Assembly (NCBI GenBank): GCA_019429225.1
Contig: JAHYJK010000004.1
Coordinates: 1 to 57,397 of the forward strand
DNA: 57,397 bases
Origin: Anaerolineaceae bacterium
GTDB lineage: Bacteria; Chloroflexota; Anaerolineae; Anaerolineales; Anaerolineaceae
Direction of reading: 5' to 3'
Made by a program: the position numbers and the translations under genes. How positions within the stretch are numbered: the stretch's first letter is position 1; every line of letters begins with the position of its first letter. Positions 1 through 9,219 of the stretch are shown one piece after another. The notes beneath the pieces were generated by a model. The model did no database searches. It saw nothing but the letters and a program-made list of their open reading frames with translations, and was not told where the DNA came from.

Positions 1-1
1 A

Positions 2-412
2 TCATTAATCGGACCAAAATCGTATAAAAGGTTTGTATTGCCATACGAACAAAGAATCATTCAAGCGATTCATGCGTATGGTGCAAAAGCCAGATTGCAT
101 ATTTGTGGCAATATTTCATCTCTCCTAAAAATTCTTCCTGAAACAGGAGCGGATATCATTGATATTGATTACCCGGTGGAATTTTCTGCCGCTGTAGCTG
201 CTCTATCTCCTTCCATTGCAGCCAATGGAAATTTTGAACCATCCCGGATCCTTTTGCAGGGCTCTGAAGAAGATGTCAAACAGGCTGTCCGCCAATGCAC
301 ATCGGTCTCGAAAGACAATACCTTCATCTCAGCAGGATGTGAGGTGCCAAGAGACACGCCACCGGAGAATTTGTTTGCTGTGTCTGAGACATTATGGAGT
401 TTATCTAATTAA
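2..412 (+). CDS. URO-D family methyltransferase, C-terminal part (5' truncated)
   Basis: The frame is already open at the first full codon of the window, so this is the C-terminal ~136 residues of a gene that begins upstream. It matches the uroporphyrinogen-decarboxylase/MtaA-MtbA-CmuA fold: the zinc-site motif LHICGN is followed by an ISAGCEVPRDTPPENL-type end, giving the His, Cys and distal Cys used as zinc ligands by corrinoid:thiol methyltransferases. In this family the zinc activates a thiol (coenzyme M, or homocysteine/THF-linked acceptors) for methyl transfer from a corrinoid protein. The substrate cannot be read from this fragment. It is probably a methyltransferase rather than a heme enzyme, because the HxC...C set is present. 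Confidence 0.85.
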   Translation, partial: SLIGPKSYKRFVLPYEQRIIQAIHAYGAKARLHICGNISSLLKILPETGADIIDIDYPVEFSAAVAALSPSIAANGNFEPSRILLQGSEEDVKQAVRQCTSVSKDNTFISAGCEVPRDTPPENLFAVSETLWSLSN

Positions 413-492
413 GTTAGAATAATAAGAAGGTGGCAGATGGTAACTTTTGTTCTTCACCTTTTTCACTAAGAAATCAATTGGAGGTTACTGAT

Positions 493-1302
493 ATGAATGT
501 GTCCCCACAAAATAAAGCTCAAATCGTATATTTCAGTCATGGGGGAGGCCCCATGCCGATACTTGGCGATCCCAGCCACAAGGCAATGATTGATTTCATG
601 ACTCAATTGCCTTCACAATTGAAAACACCGGATATTATCCTTGTCCTCAGCGCGCATTGGGAAGAAAACGTGGTAACTGTTCTGGGTGCTGAAAACCCGG
701 AAATGTTTTATGATTATTATGGTTTTCCTAAGGAAGCTTATTCCATCACATATCCAGCGCCTGGCAGTCCAGAATATGTGGAAAAAGTTGTCAAATTGCT
801 GGAAAAAAATAAAATTCCGGCACGGATTGATCGGAAACGAGGATTTGATCATGGCTTATTTATTCCACTGAAATTGATGTATCCGGAAGCTGATATTCCC
901 TGCCTGCAATTGTCCCTTGTGAGCGGTCTTGATCCTGCAGCTCATCTTGCCATTGGAAGAGCATTACGGGAATTTGAAAATGAGAATGTACTGGTGATTG
1001 GATCTGGCTTTTCATTCCATAATATGCGTGCCTTTTCCTGGCAAGGAGAAGAAATTCAAGATTCAGCGAATGATGCTTTTCAGAATTGGCTTATCGATAC
1101 ATGCAGTGGAACACATTCTGATCAGGAGCGTGAAAAACGCCTGATGGATTGGGAGAAAGCACCATCTGCCCGCTATGGCCACCCGCGTGAAGAGCATTTA
1201 ATGCCATTGCATGTATGTGCCGGAATGGCTGATAAACCAGCCAAACTCATTTTTGATGATCACATATTGGGCAAACGGGGGATAGCATTTTTATGGAATT
1301 GA
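493..1302 (+). CDS. DODA-type extradiol aromatic ring-opening dioxygenase (LigB/YgiD family)
   Basis: This 269-residue protein belongs to the class III extradiol dioxygenase (LigB-like) family, which uses a non-heme metal held by histidines to open catechol-type rings. Visible motifs are SHGGGPMPILGD at residues 15-26, SAHWEE, FDHGLFIPL, GFSFHNM and a C-terminal HPREEHLMPLHV, which together supply the conserved His set. The reading frame extends upstream to 430, but TTGGAGGTT at 478-486 gives a strong Shine-Dalgarno for ATG 493, which is also where family similarity starts. Substrate is unknown; family members act on DOPA, catechols or uncharacterised phenolics. In an anaerobe oxygen-dependent ring opening is odd, so the role may be detoxification or a different reaction. 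Confidence 0.85.
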   Translation: MNVSPQNKAQIVYFSHGGGPMPILGDPSHKAMIDFMTQLPSQLKTPDIILVLSAHWEENVVTVLGAENPEMFYDYYGFPKEAYSITYPAPGSPEYVEKVVKLLEKNKIPARIDRKRGFDHGLFIPLKLMYPEADIPCLQLSLVSGLDPAAHLAIGRALREFENENVLVIGSGFSFHNMRAFSWQGEEIQDSANDAFQNWLIDTCSGTHSDQEREKRLMDWEKAPSARYGHPREEHLMPLHVCAGMADKPAKLIFDDHILGKRGIAFLWN

Positions 1303-1347
1303 GCGATTATTTTTACTGTTTAATAATGTAAAAACAAAGGGGAAAAT

Positions 1348-2529
1348 TTATCCACCGATATTGACGCCAATTAATCGACCGATACCAAATGTAATAACGG
1401 CTGCCAACAAACCAAAAATAACCTGCCTTGATCCTGAAAACAGAATGCTGCGGCCGGTAAATAATGTAATTCCGGTCCCGATGATGAATAGACCCACAGC
1501 ACTGATCAGCAAGCTACCAATCACGGCTGGCATTCCGCTCAGGAAGGTGAAGGCGATGACCGGGATAATGGCTCCAATGGCAAACAAAAAGAAAGAAGTG
1601 ATGGCTGCTTCCCAGGCGGATCCGCCCAACTCAGCCGGGTCAATGTTGAGTTCTTCACGTGACAAAGTTTCCAATGCCTGAGAGGGATCTTCAAAGATCT
1701 TTTTGGCTAATTTTTGTGATTCTTCTTTCGACATGCCGCGTGCTTCATAAATCAGCGCTAATTCTTCGGCTTCTTCTTCGGGAGCAGAGGCAATTTCAGC
1801 CTCCTCAATCGCAATCTGGTGCTGGTATAACTCACGTGAGCTCTGTACTGACAGCCATTCTCCCAGTGCCATTGAGAATGCTCCTGCCAGTAAACCAGCC
1901 AACCCGGTGATAAGGATGGTCGAGTTCTGGAATTCCGCCCCGGCGACACCCATCACCAGACTCAGATTAGAAACCAAACCATCATTGGCACCCAGTACCG
2001 CAGCCCGTAGTGCATTCCCGCCAGAAGCACGATGTCTGCCTTCCAACCTGGCGAGAAAACCTCCTTCCAGTCCTCCGGGCATGCTTTTGGTTACCTGTTT
2101 CAGCAAACGTGAATGCGAGAGCTCATCGGCAGACATCTCGGCAGCATCGGGTGTGTTGGCATATTTCCGCGAGTCTTTTTGTTCCATACTGGTGATGGTG
2201 GGCAAAACAGCATTGACGCCGAAACGTCTGGCAGCCCAGGACAGTGTACGGGTGCGCCAATTTGGTTTAAATTTAGGGATCGAAATTCCCTCTGCCAGCA
2301 GCTTCGCTGTCCACTTTTCGGCATGTTTGTGTTCCACAGTAGCCATGCGCTGGTACACTTCTGCCAGGCGTTCATCTTTTTCAGCTTGTGCCAGGACTTC
2401 ATATAAAAAAGCACCATTCAACTCATCCTGTAGACTATCCAATGTCATTTTTTGCTTTAAATCTTCCATGATGAACTCCAGAGATTTTTCTATAATCATA
2501 CTCCTTTTTTGTTGGAAATGATTATTCAT
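1348..2529 (-). CDS. Ferritin-like domain fused to VIT1/CCC1 iron/manganese transporter
   Basis: Two-domain protein of about 390 residues. The N-terminal ~150 residues are a rubrerythrin/ferritin-like four-helix domain with metal-ligand motifs ATVEHKHAEKW and ADELSHSRLL. The C-terminal ~230 residues are a VIT1/CCC1 transporter with the signature GANDGLVSNLSLVMGVAGA and five hydrophobic segments. Proteins of this build (MbfA-like) export or sequester Fe2+/Mn2+ across the cytoplasmic membrane, with the ferritin-like domain sensing or loading metal. The start is uncertain: the longest frame begins with TTG at 2541, ATG 2529 has no clear ribosome site, and ATG 2469 is preceded by GGAG at good spacing and still keeps the whole ferritin fold. 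Convergent with the dioxygenase-like gene. Confidence 0.9.
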   Translation of the reverse strand: MNNHFQQKRSMIIEKSLEFIMEDLKQKMTLDSLQDELNGAFLYEVLAQAEKDERLAEVYQRMATVEHKHAEKWTAKLLAEGISIPKFKPNWRTRTLSWAARRFGVNAVLPTITSMEQKDSRKYANTPDAAEMSADELSHSRLLKQVTKSMPGGLEGGFLARLEGRHRASGGNALRAAVLGANDGLVSNLSLVMGVAGAEFQNSTILITGLAGLLAGAFSMALGEWLSVQSSRELYQHQIAIEEAEIASAPEEEAEELALIYEARGMSKEESQKLAKKIFEDPSQALETLSREELNIDPAELGGSAWEAAITSFFLFAIGAIIPVIAFTFLSGMPAVIGSLLISAVGLFIIGTGITLFTGRSILFSGSRQVIFGLLAAVITFGIGRLIGVNIGG

Positions 2530-2626
2530 AGGATTTTTCAAGTTTTACAGGTTAATTTCTTAAATGATGATAGGATTAAGTAGGCTGTTCAAAAATCAAA
2601 TAATCTGACAATGAAGGCTACTTTAA

Positions 2627-3001
2627 ATGAACTTATTGGTGTATCTGTTAATCGCATTATTGATCATAAGCAAATTGATGGATGTTTTATCCACGATTGT
2701 TAGAATTAAACACCCACAGATAGAAACCAATCCACTTGCCCGGAAAATGATGACCAAAATCGGCATTAAAACGACTGCCTGGATTGTGTTTGGCATCGTA
2801 GTTTTGATTGTTATACTCATGGGAAGAATTGCCTTGAAAGCTGATGTTTATTTCCAAATCTTTTTTCTGGCTTTCGGCTTTGTTTTATCCATTATCCAAT
2901 TTGCGGTTGCTCTTAATAACTGGACAAGAAGAACCAATTTCATTACCCGGCTGGTGTTGATGTATCATCGTAAAATAAATTCAATGTTTCGTGGATCTTA
3001 A
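2627..3001 (+). CDS. Small membrane protein, unknown function (DUF5658-like)
   Basis: A 124-residue protein with three strongly hydrophobic segments (about residues 1-22, 50-67 and 73-93) and a basic C-terminus. The hydrophilic loop between the first two helices (IKHPQIETNPLARK) resembles small membrane proteins of the DUF5658 type; this is a weak family guess. Its end overlaps the start of the histidine kinase gene by 11 bases, so the two are translationally coupled and it may be an accessory membrane partner of that sensor. No catalytic residues are visible. Confidence 0.7.
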   Translation: MNLLVYLLIALLIISKLMDVLSTIVRIKHPQIETNPLARKMMTKIGIKTTAWIVFGIVVLIVILMGRIALKADVYFQIFFLAFGFVLSIIQFAVALNNWTRRTNFITRLVLMYHRKINSMFRGS

Positions 3002-5249
3002 GAACCAACTCATGAATAGGCTGCGCACCTTATTTACAGAAGACAGAACTTCGAAGGAATTGTTAGAATCGACTTCGAGATATATTATCTTTTCTACGAC
3101 TGCGATTTATGTGGTTTTTCATTTTATTGTTTCTCTCTTTAATCCACGAATATTCAGTCCTCAATTATGGATTTGTACCACCATATTCCTGGTGACATTT
3201 GTTGGTACCTTGTTTCTAATGAGATTTACCTTTCTTCTGGCACAGGTCTTCTGGTTGGTAGGCGTGAGTGCCACCATTCTGAGTGCGTTTTTTCTGTTCA
3301 ATCGGGTGGAAATTCTGTTATTGTTTGCGGTGTTGCCCTTTATGTCGATATCCACCATCGGATTAACCGGTACGATTATTGTGGAGATTTTAATCCTATG
3401 CCTGACGTTGATCTTGCCAGGCTTAGGATGGTTTCCTGCATTACCAGAGGGGTATCCTTTCGCAATTATTTTTGTGTGTATTTTTGCAGGGGTCTTTGGG
3501 TGGGGGATTTCCAATAATCTGAATTCAGCCATTGAGAATGCTTCCTTCCATTATTATGAAGCCCGTAAACGCCTGCAGGAAACGCGGCAACATCGTGCAG
3601 AAATCAGCCGGATGTTGAAAGAGCAGAACCAGTTTAATTATCAATTAAAGCAAATGACCAGAATGCTGGAACAGGCACGCGCACGGGCAGAAGAAGCACG
3701 CGAAGATCGTGACCGCTTTGCCATGGCAGTCTCGCATGAACTGCGTAGTCCGCTGAATTTCATTATTGGGTTTAGCGATTTAATGGTTAATGCCCCGGAA
3801 ACCTATGCACCTCTGGAGGATTGGCCAGCGGGATTGTATGACGATAGCCAGGAGATTTTCAAAAGCAGCAAACATCTGCTGGATCTGATCAATGACATTC
3901 TGGACATGGGTAAAATGGATGCCAGGCAAATGCCACTTTTCAGAGAGCGGGTGGATCCCAAAATTTTACTCGATGAAATTGAGGATCTGGTGGCTGCTCC
4001 CATTATTCAAAAGGGTCTGCAGTTTGAGATTCACACAGAAGCTAATATGCCATATATTTTTGTCGACCGCACCCGCATTCGGCAGGTATTGCTCAATGTA
4101 ATTACAAACAGTATGCGTTTTACCAAACAGGGAAAAATCTCGGTGGATGCCAGAATGCATGGAGCGGATGAAGTTGAAATCGTCATTCAGGACAACGGTC
4201 CCGGGATCGCGCCGGAGGACATCGAACGTATCTTTTACGAATTTCGCCAGGCAGGGCAGGAGAATTGGAGCCGGGAAAAAGGTTCTGGTTTGGGATTGCC
4301 AATCAGCAAGCGTTTTGTGGAATTACACGGTGGCAGAATCACGGTAGAAAGTGAAATTCAAAAAGGAACCATCATTCATATCTTCTTACCCGTGATGGAA
4401 CCCATTGGATCTACACAGGAAGCACGAGCAAACCTGGCGGAGGGAGGTGAACAACGGGTGGCAAGTTCATTTGCCCAAGGACAGGCAGACTTGATATTGT
4501 GTTATTCAGCCGATTTAAGCAAGGCGAAACAAATCGGCATGTTACTTTTCGATTATGAAGTGATTCCGGTTTCCAACATGATTGAATTAAGGCAGATGAT
4601 CGAAAAATATTTTCCTTCTGCCATTATTTTGGACGACGCATTTATAAATGATAATCAGATTACAATGCTGATTGAGAATTTACCTTACCAGATTCCAATC
4701 ATCCGGTTTTTGTATTCCGAAGTGTTGGAACAATCGTTGATATTGCCAGGAGGCGTGTATCGTTATTTGGTTAAACCAGTCTCCCGTGATACGCTGATTC
4801 AGACAATTCAGTCAATTGGAGCAAATACTAATGACTTATTGGTGATTGACGATGATCCAAGTATGGTCAGGCTCTTTACCCAGGCAATCAAATCTTACAA
4901 TGGGGTCATAGAATCCATGGATAAAATTAATTTTTATCCCGCTTATTCTGGTAAAGAAGCCCTGGAAATCATCAGTGGACAAAATGTGGATGCAATTTTG
5001 TTAGATCTGGACTTACCAGATATTCATGGAACCCAGGTACTCACTGAAATTCGCAAAATGAGTGCGCACCAAAAGACACCGGTTGTCATTATTTCAGCCA
5101 GTGATTTTGGAGAAGAACAAAAATCAATACACCCCGGATATTTTCAGATCATGAACAAAAAACCCTACAATCCCATTGAATTGCGAGTTATTTTCAAATC
5201 AGCCTTAGAAGTGCTGAAACCAGATTTCCGGGAAGCAAAAGATACCTAA
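2991..5249 (+). CDS. Hybrid sensor histidine kinase with two receiver domains
   Basis: A 752-residue membrane kinase. Residues ~30-180 hold about six transmembrane helices with no sizeable extracellular loop, followed by a coiled coil (~185-235). The HisKA H-box AVSHELRSPLNF places the phospho-accepting His at residue 249. The ATPase domain shows the N-box (NVITNSMRF), G1 (DNGPGIAPED) and SGLGLPISK. Two C-terminal modules follow: a receiver-like domain (~500-610) that lacks the normal acidic pocket and a canonical receiver (~618-745) with LLVIDDDP and phospho-acceptor Asp672 in ILLDLDLPD. The start is either GTG 2991, overlapping the upstream gene, or ATG 3012; neither has a strong ribosome site. 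The convergent response regulator downstream is a likely partner. Confidence 0.92.
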   Translation: MDLKNQLMNRLRTLFTEDRTSKELLESTSRYIIFSTTAIYVVFHFIVSLFNPRIFSPQLWICTTIFLVTFVGTLFLMRFTFLLAQVFWLVGVSATILSAFFLFNRVEILLLFAVLPFMSISTIGLTGTIIVEILILCLTLILPGLGWFPALPEGYPFAIIFVCIFAGVFGWGISNNLNSAIENASFHYYEARKRLQETRQHRAEISRMLKEQNQFNYQLKQMTRMLEQARARAEEAREDRDRFAMAVSHELRSPLNFIIGFSDLMVNAPETYAPLEDWPAGLYDDSQEIFKSSKHLLDLINDILDMGKMDARQMPLFRERVDPKILLDEIEDLVAAPIIQKGLQFEIHTEANMPYIFVDRTRIRQVLLNVITNSMRFTKQGKISVDARMHGADEVEIVIQDNGPGIAPEDIERIFYEFRQAGQENWSREKGSGLGLPISKRFVELHGGRITVESEIQKGTIIHIFLPVMEPIGSTQEARANLAEGGEQRVASSFAQGQADLILCYSADLSKAKQIGMLLFDYEVIPVSNMIELRQMIEKYFPSAIILDDAFINDNQITMLIENLPYQIPIIRFLYSEVLEQSLILPGGVYRYLVKPVSRDTLIQTIQSIGANTNDLLVIDDDPSMVRLFTQAIKSYNGVIESMDKINFYPAYSGKEALEIISGQNVDAILLDLDLPDIHGTQVLTEIRKMSAHQKTPVVIISASDFGEEQKSIHPGYFQIMNKKPYNPIELRVIFKSALEVLKPDFREAKDT

Positions 5250-5278
5250 CATTAATATTTCCCAAAGAAATTGACTCA

Positions 5279-6466
5279 TTACAATTCAATTACATTCTCA
5301 AGGATTTCCAGCAGCTCTTTCTGTACAATCGGTTTACGCAGAAAATAATTAGCACCTAAAGATTTCGCCAATTCCGGCTCTCCCCAGGCAGAACAAACAA
5401 TGATGGGTATGTGTTTGGTTTTTTCATTCAAGCGTAAAGACTGCAAAATTTCCCACCCATCGAGCTTTGGCATCATAATATCCAACAAGATCAATGCCGG
5501 ATTGAGCTCAATCGCTTTGTGTAAAACTTTGGTTGCTTTTGAAAGACCATAAATTTTATAATTTGTTTTGGAGAGATAGCGTTCGTAGAGTTTTAATGCT
5601 GGTTCCTGGTCATCTACCACCAGGATTAATTTTTTCTCATGACCAATGAAGCACACCATCAGCTGAAATCCTTGTGGTGAACGCATACCTTCCAATCGCA
5701 TATTCAATTCATTCAACCATTGATGGATCTGATTCTCTTCCGAATACAGGAATGTTAGAAATTGATCCATCTCAAATGTGGCTCCAGGAAGATTAAGTAG
5801 CAAATGAACATCTTCTCCTGGTTGTTCCATACTCAGTTGAATATGTCGACAATCTGTCTCTTGTAAGAGTAGGTTAAAAATTCGTATGATGATTTGTCGT
5901 AATATGATCCGATCGCTATTAACGGTGAGTGTATCCTGGGATCGATCAAAATCGACTACAACAGATTCCCTTTCAAAGTTATTCTGAAATAGATCTAAAA
6001 TGCTTTGAACTACCTGATTCAGGTTGATAACTTCGCGGTTGATGACAAAACTGTTTGCCTCTGTTTTATTTGCAAAGGTGTCTTGTAAAGCGTGGATACG
6101 GTCCCATAAAACTAATGCCACAGCTCGAATAGCTTTTTTTTGACTCCTGCGAATTTGCCTTTCGCCCAATAATAATTTTTTCGCCAACTCAGGGGAACTC
6201 ACATTTTCAAGATAGCGCTGGGAAAGTATGATATAAGAACGCCATTCAATCGAGAAAAAGTCAAAATTAATATCACGAGGTTTTAATGAATTTATACATT
6301 CCAGCAGAACACTTTTCAGATAATCACTGCGGGAACCTTTGTATTCTGTTGGTGGTTTGATACCTGCATCGATCAAAGGATGTGTTTCCAATGCAGCATA
6401 ATCAAACATATTGGTGAGTGCATCCTTGACCAAATTCTCAAAAATTTCAAAATCCATATTACTCAT
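5279..6466 (-). CDS. Response regulator with degenerate kinase-like N-terminus
   Basis: A 395-residue protein. The C-terminal ~116 residues form a receiver domain: LILVVDDQEP, phospho-acceptor Asp329 in LILLDIMMPKLDG, the conserved Ser/Thr position in IIVCSAW and FLRKP with the signalling Lys. The region from ~165 to 275 looks like a histidine-kinase ATPase fold (INLNQVVQSILDLF, then a helical DRIILRQIIIRIFNLLL stretch) but has no N-box Asn or glycine-rich G boxes, so it should not bind ATP normally. The first ~160 residues are helical and unassigned, and no DNA-binding domain is present. Output is therefore probably protein-protein. It lies convergent to the hybrid kinase with 29 bases between stops, and the pair probably forms one pathway. 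Confidence 0.85.
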   Translation of the reverse strand: MSNMDFEIFENLVKDALTNMFDYAALETHPLIDAGIKPPTEYKGSRSDYLKSVLLECINSLKPRDINFDFFSIEWRSYIILSQRYLENVSSPELAKKLLLGERQIRRSQKKAIRAVALVLWDRIHALQDTFANKTEANSFVINREVINLNQVVQSILDLFQNNFERESVVVDFDRSQDTLTVNSDRIILRQIIIRIFNLLLQETDCRHIQLSMEQPGEDVHLLLNLPGATFEMDQFLTFLYSEENQIHQWLNELNMRLEGMRSPQGFQLMVCFIGHEKKLILVVDDQEPALKLYERYLSKTNYKIYGLSKATKVLHKAIELNPALILLDIMMPKLDGWEILQSLRLNEKTKHIPIIVCSAWGEPELAKSLGANYFLRKPIVQKELLEILENVIEL

Positions 6467-6501
6467 GTCCGCCGTTCGTCCGGGATAAGTCCGTTAATGT
6501 C

Positions 6502-6530
6502 TTGTTAATGTTTTCTGCGATCGTTATAAT
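6502..6530 (+). promoter_or_regulatory. Sigma-70-type promoter of the sugar ABC operon
   Basis: TTGTTA at 6502-6507 and a consensus TATAAT at 6525-6530 are separated by 17 bases. The predicted transcription start near 6537 leaves a leader of about 155 nt in front of the binding-protein gene. That leader contains an isolated GGAGG (6583-6587) with no start codon behind it. Confidence 0.65.
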
Positions 6531-6692
6531 TAATTTTACCTTGCCTTCGTGGCAATTCCTAATCATTTAACCTATCATATTCGGAGGAGATAAATATCGG
6601 GATAAAACTGTAGCACTGTATGTCGAAACTTTGTGTTGTGTAATCCAATGGAAATTGGTTCATAATCTAATCATTCAGAAGGAGAAGTAAAT

Positions 6693-9209
6693 ATGAACGG
6701 TCGTAAAATTAGTTTGTTGCTTGTCACGCTATTGGTTCTTTTTTCGATGGTGTTGACTGCTTGTGGTGGAAAAACTGAAACCCCGGCACCAGTAGCTCCT
6801 GGTGAACAACCAGCGGAACAACCCGCTGGTAAACAACAGGTGGAAGTATTTTCCTGGTGGACCGGTGGTGGTGAAGCCGCTGGTTTGGACGCCATGATTA
6901 AAGTATTTGGTCAAAAATATCCAGACATTGAATTCATCAACGCAGCTGTAGCTGGTGGCGCTGGTACCAATGCACGTGCTGTTCTTGCAACCCGCTTACA
7001 GGCTGGAGACGCACCAGACAGCTTCCAGGGCCATGCCGGTCAGGAATTGATCGGTACTTATGTGGCAGCTGGCCAGCTCGAACCGTTGAATTTCCTGTAT
7101 GAGGCCAATGGTTGGTTGGATGTGATGCCAAAAACACTCATTCCTTTGATATCTGAGAATGGAAACATCTATTCAGTACCGGTCAACATTCACCGTGCCA
7201 ATGTGCTCTGGTACAACCCCACAGTTTTGGAAGAGAATGATGTAGAAGTGCCTGCTACTTTACCTGAATTCTTTGCTGCGATGGACAAATTGCAGGCAGC
7301 TGGCATGGATGCTCCGCTGGCATTAGGTGAACAATGGACAGTCTTGCACCTCATGGAAACGATTATGCTGGCTTCATTGGGTAGCGATGCCTACAATAGC
7401 CTGTGGGATGGCACCAAGAGCTGGGCAGACCCCGAAGTTGCTAAAGCTATTTCGGATTTTGAAAAAGTATTATCCTATACCAATAGCGATTCTGCTTCTT
7501 TAAGCTGGCAGGATGCTTCTCAGTTAGTTGTGGACGGCGATGCAGCCTTCAATATCATGGGTGACTGGGCGGAAGGCTTCTTCAAAGAATTAGGCAAAGC
7601 TCCTATGACAGAGTTCGGTTGGGCTCCTGTACCTGGAACTGCTGGCACTTTCCAATTCCTGTCTGATAGCTTTGTGTTACCCACTGGCGCACCCAATCGC
7701 GATGCTGCCATCGCCTGGTTAACGGTTGCTGGTTCTAAAGAAGGCCAGGACGCTTTCAACCCGGTCAAGGGCTCCATCCCGGCACGCAGTGATGGTGATA
7801 AAGCATTGTATGATGAATATTTACAATCTGCCATGGACGACTGGGCTAAAGATATTGTGGTTGGTTCTCTGACCCATGGTGTGGTAGCCAATGACTCCTG
7901 GAAGAGTGAAATTGATACTGCTTTAGGTCTGTATTTGCTTGAAAAAGATGGTAAGACTTTCCAGAGTGCTCTGGTAGCTGCCTATGATGCCTCAGGAAAA
8001 CCTGCTCCTGCTCCAGTTACTTCCTCTCTCAGTGGAGATGTGGAAGTGTTCTCCTGGTGGACAGGTGGTGGCGAAGCTGCTGGCCTGGATGCCATGATCG
8101 AAGTATTTGGCCAAATATATCCTAATATCAACTTCATTAATGCAGCTGTAGCTGGTGGCGCCGGGACCAATGCACGTGCAGTGCTGGCAACTCGTTTGCA
8201 GGCTGGTGATGCACCGGATAGCTTCCAGGGACATGCTGGTCAGGAGTTGATTGGTACCTATGTGGTTGCTGGTCAGCTGGAACCATTAAACTTCCTGTAT
8301 GAACAGAATGGCTGGCTGGATGTGATGCCAGAGACATTGATCCCCTTAATTTCACAGAATGGCAATATCTATTCTGTACCGGTCAATATTCACCGAGCAA
8401 ATGTCTTATGGTACAACCCGACAGTATTGAAAGATGCTAGCGTTGCTGTGCCCACATCCCTGGATGAGTTCTTTACAGCGATGGATGCTTTGAAAGCTGC
8501 AGGTATGGATGCTCCTCTGGCATTGGGTGAACAATGGACTGTTTTACACCTGTTTGAGACCATTTTACTGTCTTCCTTAGGCGGCGATGCCTACAACGGT
8601 CTCTGGGATGGCACCAAGAGTTGGGGCGATGCCGATGTGGCACAAGCATTGAATGATTTTGTCAAAGTTCTCTCCTATACCAACAGCGATTCAGCCTCAT
8701 TGAGCTGGCAGGATGCCTCTCAATTGGTAGTTGATGGTGATGCTGCCTTCAATATCATGGGAGACTGGGCAGAAGGTTTCTTCACGGAATTGGGCAAAGC
8801 TCCTATGACAGAGTTTGGTTGGGCTCCTGTACCTGGAACTGCTGGCACATTCCAATTCCTCTCTGATAGCTTCGTATTACCCACTGGTGCACCACATCGT
8901 GATGCTGCCATTGCCTGGTTGACTGTGGCTGGCTCGAAAGAAGGTCAGGATGCTTTCAATCCGGTCAAGGGATCGATCCCGGCACGCAGTGATGGCAATA
9001 AAGCATTGTATGATGTCTACCTGCAATCTGCGATGGATGACTGGGCGAAAGACGTAGTGGTAGGTTCCTTAACCCATGGTGTCGTTGCCAATGACTCCTG
9101 GAAAAGTGAAATCGATACTGCTTTAGGTCTATTCCTCCTGGATTTGAATGTTGAAAACTTCCAAACCAGCCTGGTAGCGGCCTGTGTTGCCTCAGGTCCC
9201 TGTAAATAA
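6693..9209 (+). CDS. Glucose-type ABC transporter binding lipoprotein, tandem-duplicated
   Basis: An 838-residue lipoprotein: signal peptide with lipobox LTAC (Cys24), a Pro/Glu/Gln-rich linker to residue ~49, then two complete family-1 extracellular solute-binding domains in tandem (50-449 and 450-838). Each repeats the same landmarks exactly 400 residues apart: VEVFSWWTGGGEAAGLDAMI, AGDAPDSFQGHAGQELIGTY, VPVNIHRANVLWYNP, FNIMGDWAEGFF and GSIPARSDG. The motif set is that of glucose/galactose-binding proteins such as the Thermus one, so glucose or a similar hexose is the likely ligand. A normal member is ~400-430 residues, so this one is double length. The ribosome site AGAAGGAGAAG precedes ATG 6693. 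Two permease genes follow; no ATPase gene is nearby, so a shared ATPase is implied. Confidence 0.95.
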   Translation: MNGRKISLLLVTLLVLFSMVLTACGGKTETPAPVAPGEQPAEQPAGKQQVEVFSWWTGGGEAAGLDAMIKVFGQKYPDIEFINAAVAGGAGTNARAVLATRLQAGDAPDSFQGHAGQELIGTYVAAGQLEPLNFLYEANGWLDVMPKTLIPLISENGNIYSVPVNIHRANVLWYNPTVLEENDVEVPATLPEFFAAMDKLQAAGMDAPLALGEQWTVLHLMETIMLASLGSDAYNSLWDGTKSWADPEVAKAISDFEKVLSYTNSDSASLSWQDASQLVVDGDAAFNIMGDWAEGFFKELGKAPMTEFGWAPVPGTAGTFQFLSDSFVLPTGAPNRDAAIAWLTVAGSKEGQDAFNPVKGSIPARSDGDKALYDEYLQSAMDDWAKDIVVGSLTHGVVANDSWKSEIDTALGLYLLEKDGKTFQSALVAAYDASGKPAPAPVTSSLSGDVEVFSWWTGGGEAAGLDAMIEVFGQIYPNINFINAAVAGGAGTNARAVLATRLQAGDAPDSFQGHAGQELIGTYVVAGQLEPLNFLYEQNGWLDVMPETLIPLISQNGNIYSVPVNIHRANVLWYNPTVLKDASVAVPTSLDEFFTAMDALKAAGMDAPLALGEQWTVLHLFETILLSSLGGDAYNGLWDGTKSWGDADVAQALNDFVKVLSYTNSDSASLSWQDASQLVVDGDAAFNIMGDWAEGFFTELGKAPMTEFGWAPVPGTAGTFQFLSDSFVLPTGAPHRDAAIAWLTVAGSKEGQDAFNPVKGSIPARSDGNKALYDVYLQSAMDDWAKDVVVGSLTHGVVANDSWKSEIDTALGLFLLDLNVENFQTSLVAACVASGPCK
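6840..9206 (+). repeat. Intragenic tandem duplication, 1200-bp period
   Basis: The stretch from 6840 and the stretch from 8040 encode nearly the same protein in the same frame with an offset of exactly 1200 bp through most of their length. DNA differences are spread and mostly at third codon positions, while the protein is highly conserved, so both halves appear to be under purifying selection. A stretch around 7591-7649 and 8791-8849 is almost identical in DNA, which may reflect local gene conversion. The only linker is the ~15 residues around KPAPAPVTSSLSGD. Confidence 0.95.
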
Positions 9210-9219
9210 GTAGTACAAC

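Noticed and set aside
1907-2521. Long open frame (204 codons) on the plus strand opposite the ferritin-VIT1 gene
   Set aside because: It is the antisense shadow of a well-supported gene; it has no ribosome site and its Ser/Arg-rich translation is typical of a shadow frame.
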